Shown in pieces: positions 28,173 to 33,212 of a DNA stretch of 33,212 nucleotides. The position numbers and the translations under genes are program-made. This stretch comes from Macrococcoides goetzii (GTDB taxonomy: Bacteria > Bacillota > Bacilli > Staphylococcales > Staphylococcaceae), in the NCBI RefSeq assembly GCF_002742385.2, contig NZ_MJBI02000013.1:1-33212 (forward strand), in the 5' to 3' direction. Position 1 is the first letter of the stretch. Each line of letters opens with the position of its first letter. A model generated the notes under the pieces. The model did no database searches, was not told where the DNA came from, and saw nothing but the letters and a program-made list of their open reading frames with translations.

Positions 28173-28218
28173 CACTTATTTTGTTTAATACATTATGTAA
28201 ATCAATAAGTGTTTACAT
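28173..28218 (+). promoter_or_regulatory. Overlapping inverted repeats between rpoB and rpoC
   Basis: CACTTATT (28173-28180) pairs with AATAAGTG (28204-28211); ATGTAAA (28195-28201) pairs with TTTACAT (28212-28218). The second pairing encloses an arm of the first, so the two are mutually exclusive. No U-run and no convincing promoter. Confidence 0.45.
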
Positions 28219-28282
28219 GATGGTTAAACAAGTTGAAATATAAATCTTGATAAAATTTTTAATACACTAAGGAGGTAGGGCT

Positions 28283-31200
28283 TTGATTGATGTAAATAAC
28301 TTTCATTACATGAAGATAGGTCTCGCTTCACCTGAAAAAATCCGTTCTTGGAGTTTTGGTGAAGTTAAAAAGCCAGAAACAATTAACTACCGTACATTAA
28401 AACCTGAAAGAGATGGTTTATTCTGTGAGAAAATTTTCGGTCCAACAAAAGACTGGGAATGTAGCTGTGGTAAATATAAACGTGTACGTTACAAAGGTAT
28501 GGTCTGTGACCGTTGTGGCGTCGAAGTAACAAAATCAAAAGTACGTCGTGAACGTATGGGTCATATTGAATTAGCTGCACCTGTATCACACATTTGGTAT
28601 TTCAAAGGAATTCCTTCTCGTATGGGATTACTTTTAGATATGTCTCCGCGTTCTTTAGAAGAAGTTATCTACTTTGCTTCTTACGCTGTAATTGATCCTG
28701 GGCCAACTGGATTAGAGAAAAAATCATTATTATCTGAAAGAGAATACCGTGAGTATTACGATAAGTTCCCTGGGCAATTTACTGCTAAGATGGGTGCTGA
28801 AGCGATTAAAGATTTATTGATGGACATCGATTTAGATGGTGAATTAAAATCTTTACGTGAAGAATTAGAAACAGCAACAGGACAACGTTTAACAAGAGCT
28901 ATCAAACGTTTAGAAGTTGTTGAATCATTCCGTAACTCTGGTAATGATCCTTCATGGATGATTTTAGATGTATTACCAATCATTCCACCTGAAATTCGTC
29001 CGATGGTTCAATTAGATGGTGGACGTTTCGCTACATCTGATTTAAACGATTTATATCGTCGTGTTATTAACCGTAACAACCGTTTAAAACGTTTATTAGA
29101 TTTAGGTGCGCCTGGTATCATCGTACAAAATGAAAAACGTATGTTACAAGAAGCGGTTGATGCTTTAATTGATAATGGTCGTCGTGGCCGTCCAGTTACT
29201 GGACCTGGTAACCGCCCATTAAAATCTTTATCTCATATGTTAAAAGGGAAACAAGGTCGTTTCCGTCAAAACTTACTTGGTAAACGTGTAGACTACTCTG
29301 GTCGTTCGGTTATCGTAGTAGGTCCAAACTTAAAAATGTATCAATGTGGTCTTCCAAAAGAAATGGCACTTGAATTATTCAAACCATTTGTTATGAAAGA
29401 ACTTGTTGAACGTGAAATTGCGACAAACATTAAGAACGCTAAAGGTAAAATTGAGCGTATGGAACCAGAAATCTGGGACGTTTTAGAAGACGTTATTCGT
29501 GAACACCCAGTTCTGTTAAACCGTGCACCAACACTTCACCGTTTAGGTATCCAGGCTTTCGAACCGACATTAGTTGAAGGTCGTGCGATTCGATTACATC
29601 CACTTGTAACGACTGCATACAATGCCGATTTCGATGGTGACCAAATGGCCGTTCACGTACCTTTATCTAAAGAAGCGCAAGCTGAAGCGCGTATGTTAAT
29701 GTTAGCTGCACAAAATATCTTAAACCCTAAAGATGGTAAACCAGTTGTTACACCATCTCAGGATATGGTATTAGGTAACTACTACTTAACATTAGAGCGT
29801 TTAGGTACGATTGGGGAAGGTAGAATCTTTAAAGATGCGAATGAAGTTATTATGGCTTATGTCAATGGATATGTTCATCTACATGCGCGTATTGCCGTTC
29901 AAGCTGGATCATTTAACAATCCAACGTTTACTGACAAACAAAACAACCAATTGTTAATCACCTCTGTCGGTAAAGTAATCTTTAATGAAATTATGCCTGA
30001 ATCATTCCCGTTCATTAACGAACCAACTTTATCAAACTTAGAAACAGTAACACCTGATAAATATTTCATCGATGCAACTGAATTAACTGAAGAAGGATTA
30101 TTAAAATACTTAAACGAGCAACCACTTGTTAAACCATTTAATAAGAAATTCTTAGGTCAAATCATTGCTGAAGTGTTCAATAGATTCCATATTACTGATA
30201 CTTCTATGATGTTAGACAGAATGAAAGATTTAGGATTTAAATATTCTTCACGTGCTGGTATTACAGTAGGTGTATCTGACATCGTGGTATTACCAGATAA
30301 ACAAGATATCATCGGTTTAGCAGAAGAAAAAGTAGATAGAGTAACGAAACAGTTCACACGTGGTTTAATTACTGAAAGTGAACGTTACGCAGCTGTTATT
30401 GAGATTTGGACGAAAGCTAAAGATGACATTCAAGCAAAATTAATGAACTCTTTAGATGACTTGAACCCAATCTTCATGATGAGTGACTCTGGTGCCCGTG
30501 GTAACGCGTCTAACTTTACGCAGTTAGCAGGTATGCGTGGACTGATGGCCAACCCGGCTGGACGTATCATTGAGTTACCAATCAAATCTTCATTCCGTGA
30601 AGGTTTAACAGTATTAGAATACTTTATCTCTACGCATGGTGCGCGTAAAGGTCTTGCCGATACAGCACTTAAAACAGCCGATTCAGGTTACTTAACACGT
30701 CGTCTAGTTGACGTTGCTCAAGACGTTATCGTACGTGAACCTGATTGTGGTACTGACCGTGGATTACTTGTTTCAGCGATCCGTGAAGGTTCAGAACTTA
30801 TTGAACCATTCATTGAACGTTTAGAAGGACGTTATTCTCGTGAAACAGTAAGACACCCAGAAACAAAAGAAATTCTTGTTAAAGTGAACGAATTGATTAC
30901 ACCTGAAATCGCGAAACAAATCGTGGATGCAGGTATCGAAGAAATGCATATCCGTTCAGCATTTACATGTAACTCACGTCACGGGGTTTGTGAAAAATGT
31001 TACGGTAAAAACTTAGCAACAGGTGAAAAAGTAGAAGTTGGGGAAGCAGTTGGTACAATCGCTGCCCAATCTATCGGTGAACCTGGTACTCAGTTAACGA
31101 TGCGTACATTCCATACAGGTGGGGTTGCCGGTGCCGATATTACACAAGGTTTACCTCGTATCCAGGAGTTATTCGAAGCGCGTAATCCGAAAGGTCAAGC

Positions 31201-31903
31201 TGTAATCTCTGAGATTAACGGTGAGATTATCGAATTAAACGTAGTAAAAGATCGTATGCAGGAAATTAAAGTTAAAGGTGAAAACGAAGTACGTACGTAC
31301 TTAGCACCTGGTACTGCAAGACTTAAAGTAGAAGTTGGTCAAAAAATCGCGCGTGGTGAAGTAATGACTGAAGGTTCTATCGAGCCTAAACAATTATTAG
31401 CAGTTGCGGGCCTTAATGCGACACAAAGCTACTTATTAAAAGAAGTTCAAAAAGTATACCGTATGCAAGGGGTAGAAATCTCAGATAAACACGTTGAGGT
31501 AATGGTACGTCAAATGTTACGTAAAGTTCGTATTATCGAAGCAGGAGACACGAAATTATTACCAGGTGCATTAGTTGATATTCATACATTTACTGATGCT
31601 AACCGTGAAGTGTTTAAAGCGAGAAAACACCCAGCAACAGCGAAACCTGTATTGCTTGGTATTACGAAAGCATCACTTGAAACAGAAAGTTTCTTATCTG
31701 CAGCATCGTTCCAGGAAACAACACGTGTGTTAACTGATGCAGCGATCAAAGGTAAACGTGATGACTTATTAGGACTTAAAGAAAACGTTATTATCGGTAA
31801 GTTAATACCAGCTGGTACAGGTATGAGACGTTATAGTGGCGTTGAATACGAAAAAGATGCACCAGCATTAGAGCAAGATGAAGTAGTAGTAACTGAAAAT
31901 TAA
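28283..31903 (+). CDS. rpoC: RNA polymerase beta' subunit
   Basis: 1206 aa. The initiator TTG at 28283 follows AAGGAGGT (28269-28276) and gives the family start [23 protein letters not shown]. The N-terminal zinc site (ECSCGKYK...VCDRCGVEV), the active-site magnesium motif NADFDGDQ (447-454), the trigger-loop region ([28 protein letters not shown]) and the second zinc cluster ([13 protein letters not shown]) are all intact. Ends in a near-perfect terminator. In S. aureus the rplGB-rpsL-rpsG-fusA-tuf cluster comes next; here it does not. Confidence 0.99.
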   Translation: MIDVNNFHYMKIGLASPEKIRSWSFGEVKKPETINYRTLKPERDGLFCEKIFGPTKDWECSCGKYKRVRYKGMVCDRCGVEVTKSKVRRERMGHIELAAPVSHIWYFKGIPSRMGLLLDMSPRSLEEVIYFASYAVIDPGPTGLEKKSLLSEREYREYYDKFPGQFTAKMGAEAIKDLLMDIDLDGELKSLREELETATGQRLTRAIKRLEVVESFRNSGNDPSWMILDVLPIIPPEIRPMVQLDGGRFATSDLNDLYRRVINRNNRLKRLLDLGAPGIIVQNEKRMLQEAVDALIDNGRRGRPVTGPGNRPLKSLSHMLKGKQGRFRQNLLGKRVDYSGRSVIVVGPNLKMYQCGLPKEMALELFKPFVMKELVEREIATNIKNAKGKIERMEPEIWDVLEDVIREHPVLLNRAPTLHRLGIQAFEPTLVEGRAIRLHPLVTTAYNADFDGDQMAVHVPLSKEAQAEARMLMLAAQNILNPKDGKPVVTPSQDMVLGNYYLTLERLGTIGEGRIFKDANEVIMAYVNGYVHLHARIAVQAGSFNNPTFTDKQNNQLLITSVGKVIFNEIMPESFPFINEPTLSNLETVTPDKYFIDATELTEEGLLKYLNEQPLVKPFNKKFLGQIIAEVFNRFHITDTSMMLDRMKDLGFKYSSRAGITVGVSDIVVLPDKQDIIGLAEEKVDRVTKQFTRGLITESERYAAVIEIWTKAKDDIQAKLMNSLDDLNPIFMMSDSGARGNASNFTQLAGMRGLMANPAGRIIELPIKSSFREGLTVLEYFISTHGARKGLADTALKTADSGYLTRRLVDVAQDVIVREPDCGTDRGLLVSAIREGSELIEPFIERLEGRYSRETVRHPETKEILVKVNELITPEIAKQIVDAGIEEMHIRSAFTCNSRHGVCEKCYGKNLATGEKVEVGEAVGTIAAQSIGEPGTQLTMRTFHTGGVAGADITQGLPRIQELFEARNPKGQAVISEINGEIIELNVVKDRMQEIKVKGENEVRTYLAPGTARLKVEVGQKIARGEVMTEGSIEPKQLLAVAGLNATQSYLLKEVQKVYRMQGVEISDKHVEVMVRQMLRKVRIIEAGDTKLLPGALVDIHTFTDANREVFKARKHPATAKPVLLGITKASLETESFLSAASFQETTRVLTDAAIKGKRDDLLGLKENVIIGKLIPAGTGMRRYSGVEYEKDAPALEQDEVVVTEN

Positions 31904-31911
31904 TAAATTTT

Positions 31912-31942
31912 ACACCCAAATATTAATATTTGGGTGTTTTTT
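31912..31942 (+). terminator. Terminator of rpoBC
   Basis: Perfect palindrome ACACCCAAATATT (31912-31924) / AATATTTGGGTGT (31925-31937) followed by six T. Confidence 0.95.
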
Positions 31943-32032
31943 ATGTCACTAAACGTTCACAATCACAAAACAGATAATTTATTAGAAATTGGTGTATGAT
32001 AGTTAAACTGAATATAATAAAGGAGGGTAAAT

Positions 32033-32221
32033 ATGAATATTAAAATGAAAGAACTCATCGTAATGGTATTAGGATTAGTTGAAATTATTGCCGGATTTGC
32101 ATTATATGAAGAATCGCAATTAGGTGGCGTTACATTTATATTATTAGGCTTTGCATTCTTAGCGATTATGTTTATCATGGAACGAAAAGATTACGAAAGT
32201 AAACATTATAATTTGAAATAA
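32033..32221 (+). CDS. Small two-helix membrane protein, unknown function
   Basis: 62 aa. Two hydrophobic helices (about 7-24, ELIVMVLGLVEIIAGFAL, and 31-49, GVTFILLGFAFLAIMFIM) joined by a short polar turn, with a charged C-terminus (ERKDYESKHYNLK). AAAGGAGGG (32019-32027) is an excellent ribosome binding site, supporting a real gene. TATGAT (31995-32000) may be a -10, without a clear -35. I do not recognise the family. It stands alone between the rpoC terminator and a run of hairpins. Confidence 0.75.
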   Translation: MNIKMKELIVMVLGLVEIIAGFALYEESQLGGVTFILLGFAFLAIMFIMERKDYESKHYNLK

Positions 32222-32263
32222 AATTTACAAAAAACAGCATATCACTATAAATAACAACAAAAA

Positions 32264-32287
32264 CCTAAGAAAATAAATATTCTTAGG
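32264..32287. terminator. Hairpin downstream of the small membrane protein gene
   Basis: CCTAAGAA (32264-32271) / TTCTTAGG (32280-32287), 8-base loop. A-run on the left, no T-run on the right, so on the plus strand it is a poor terminator; read on the minus strand it has a U-run. Confidence 0.4.
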
Positions 32288-32343
32288 CTATTATATTGTG
32301 AAATAATTTTGTGTAGTGTAAAATTATAGACTAACTGCAAGGA

Positions 32344-32382
32344 AAAAGGAGACATGATTTTAAAAAATGTCTCCTTTTATTT
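32344..32382. terminator. Intrinsic terminator before the surface-protein gene
   Basis: AAAAGGAGACAT (32344-32355) and ATGTCTCCTTTT (32367-32378) form a perfect 12-bp stem with flanking A and T tracts, usable in both directions. It isolates the surface-protein gene from upstream transcription. Confidence 0.8.
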
Positions 32383-32481
32383 TGGAGTCAATAAATGAAT
32401 TATATTAAAATACATTATATAATTAAAAGTAATGTTTAAAAAAGATAGATTAAAAAAATCCAAATTAATTAAAAGGGATTT

Positions 32482-32523
32482 CTGCAATTTAATATATGAA
32501 GTTGGCCATATATTAAATTGTAG
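32482..32523 (+). promoter_or_regulatory. Large hairpin/palindrome in the surface-protein leader
   Basis: CTGCAATTTAATATATG (32482-32498) pairs with CATATATTAAATTGTAG (32507-32523), 17 bp with one G-U pair and an 8-base loop. It ends 19 bases before the start codon and has no U-run. It could be an mRNA-stabilising 5' hairpin or an operator. Confidence 0.6.
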
Positions 32524-32542
32524 AAAATAGGAATAAAAATTT

Positions 32543-33212
32543 ATGAAGAATAATAAAAATTTTAAGAAAATATCTTTTGCAATTACTTCGAGTATATTAG
32601 GAACTGTCGGTTTATTGAATCAATCTGTTGTAACACACGCAGCTGAATTACAAAATATCGAACAACAAGTTACACAACAACACGCATTTTATTTACAGGA
32701 ATCCTCACTGAGATTTTTAGAGGGTATTATATATTATGATGGAGATAACGATGGGCAATGGGATTCTCGTTTAGGTAATATCAACATTGAACTTATCGGA
32801 ATAGATGGGACTACTTATAGAGGTTCTACAAATAGTGAAGGTTATTTTTATTTTGTAGGAATGAACCCAGGCGATTATGAATTACGCATGTTTGTACCTA
32901 CAGTTGATCAATCAGGAATGGAAACTATAGAAACTGCAAGTACTACTGTATTAGTTGATCGTAATATTGTTAACAGAGTGAAAGTGACAGTTACGAAGCT
33001 ACCAGACGATCCAACGACCGAAGCACCGACAACCGAAACACCATCAACGGAAGAAACAACGACCGAAGCACCGACAACCGAAACACCATCAACGGAAGAA
33101 ACAACGACCGAAGCACCAACAACAGCAGAACCGACAACCGAAACGCCATCGACGGAAGAAACAACAACCGAAGCGCCAACAACAGCCGAGCCAACAACCG
33201 AAACACCATCGA
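32543..33212 (+). CDS. Secreted/cell-surface protein with SdrD B-like domain and Thr-Glu-Pro repeats (5' part)
   Basis: At least 223 aa, running off the window. Residues 1-34 form a signal peptide (basic MKNNKNFKK, hydrophobic core, THAA cleavage region) without a YSIRK motif. Residues about 56-150 resemble a single SdrD B/Cna-B-type domain: an Asp-rich, probably Ca-binding loop YYDGDNDGQWD (Asp66, Asp68, Asp70, Asp74) and the hallmark TNSEGYFYFVGMNPGDYEL. From residue 158 the protein is low complexity, built from TTTEAPTTETPSTEE-type repeats, a likely wall-spanning or stalk region. A C-terminal LPXTG anchor would be expected outside the window and is not seen. AGGA at 32529-32532 is the probable, weak ribosome binding site. 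Confidence 0.85.
   Translation, partial: MKNNKNFKKISFAITSSILGTVGLLNQSVVTHAAELQNIEQQVTQQHAFYLQESSLRFLEGIIYYDGDNDGQWDSRLGNINIELIGIDGTTYRGSTNSEGYFYFVGMNPGDYELRMFVPTVDQSGMETIETASTTVLVDRNIVNRVKVTVTKLPDDPTTEAPTTETPSTEETTTEAPTTETPSTEETTTEAPTTAEPTTETPSTEETTTEAPTTAEPTTETPS
33014..33212 (+). repeat. Nested tandem repeats coding for Thr/Glu/Pro-rich stalk
   Basis: Two 45-base units (33014-33058 and 33059-33103), identical at DNA level, then 60-base units (33104-33163 and the incomplete 33164-33212) with a five-codon insertion (TAEPT type). Period and reading frame are kept throughout. The array continues past the window edge. Confidence 0.95.

Larger units (their letters stand above)
32222..32542. other. 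AT-rich gene-free stretch with three hairpins
   Basis: 321 bases without a supported gene. It holds a hairpin with CCTAAGAA/TTCTTAGG arms (32264-32287), a terminator-like palindrome at 32344-32382 and a large hairpin at 32482-32523 just before the surface-protein start. Two 14-codon open frames (32354-32398 and 32394-32438) overlap as ATGA but have no homology signal I can recognise. A TATAAT at 32418-32423 is a possible -10 for the surface-protein gene, without a good -35. Confidence 0.6.

Noticed and set aside
32354-32438. Two overlapping 14-codon frames (MILKNVSFYFGVNK and MNYIKIHYIIKSNV)
   Set aside because: The first has its Shine-Dalgarno inside the terminator stem and poor spacing. 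Its slight similarity to an ABC-ATPase start is too short to mean anything. The second has a GGAG but no homology or conservation evidence.
32991-33209. Open frame on the minus strand through the repeat array (72 aa)
   Set aside because: Leucine/arginine-rich mirror of the Thr/Glu/Pro repeats on the plus strand, with no ribosome binding site; a by-product of the repeat codons.
1-33212. CRISPR arrays, tRNA or rRNA genes, IS elements, prophage
   Set aside because: No spaced direct repeats other than the coding array at 33014, no cloverleaf or rRNA-like sequence, and no transposase or phage gene was seen.

Overview
The window is a low-GC Gram-positive chromosomal segment from the family Staphylococcaceae. 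CtsR, McsB, ClpC, RpoB and RpoC read as close relatives of the Staphylococcus proteins, and the order pdxR/pdxST - nupC - ctsR-mcsA-mcsB-clpC - radA - yacL - gltX - cysE-cysS-mrnC-rlmB-yacP - sigH - secE-nusG - rplKA - rplJL - rsmC - rpoBC is the familiar staphylococcal one. Three things separate it from S. aureus: ispD and ispF (non-mevalonate isoprenoid genes) sit between yacL and gltX, McsA is short, and rpoC is not followed by the rpsL-rpsG-fusA-tuf cluster. I infer Macrococcus/Macrococcoides or another early-branching or MEP-using staphylococcal relative; the genus is inference.

Layout. 1-120: two tandem hairpins. 122-2371 (minus): a NERD-domain protein gene directly behind pdxR. 2479-3928: pdxST (PLP synthase), closed by a terminator. 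4023-4688: nitroreductase. 4731-5960 (minus): nucleoside transporter nupC. 6085-10447: the CtsR-controlled heat-shock operon with a canonical CtsR box. 10600-15646: radA, yacL, ispD, ispF and gltX, tightly packed. 15661-19573: cysE-cysS-mrnC-rlmB-yacP behind a cysteine T-box. 19651-20277: sigH. 20429-23709: secE, nusG and four ribosomal protein genes with three structured leaders (two candidate L1 sites and an L10 leader). 23822-31903: rsmC, rpoB and rpoC. 32033-32221: a small membrane protein. 32543 to the window end: the 5' part of a secreted, repeat-rich surface protein gene.

Most genes serve core information processing (transcription, translation, tRNA charging, rRNA modification, RNA decay), protein quality control, and cofactor or isoprenoid synthesis. 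The accessory content is at the two edges. I found no IS element, CRISPR array, tRNA or rRNA. No wholly new system is demonstrable. The items most worth checking are the McsA lacking its first zinc finger, mutually exclusive hairpins in the rplJ leader, the palindromes at the nupC and rsmC promoters, the NERD-zinc ribbon-wHTH protein in a pdxR operon, and the surface-protein locus that replaces the str cluster after rpoC.
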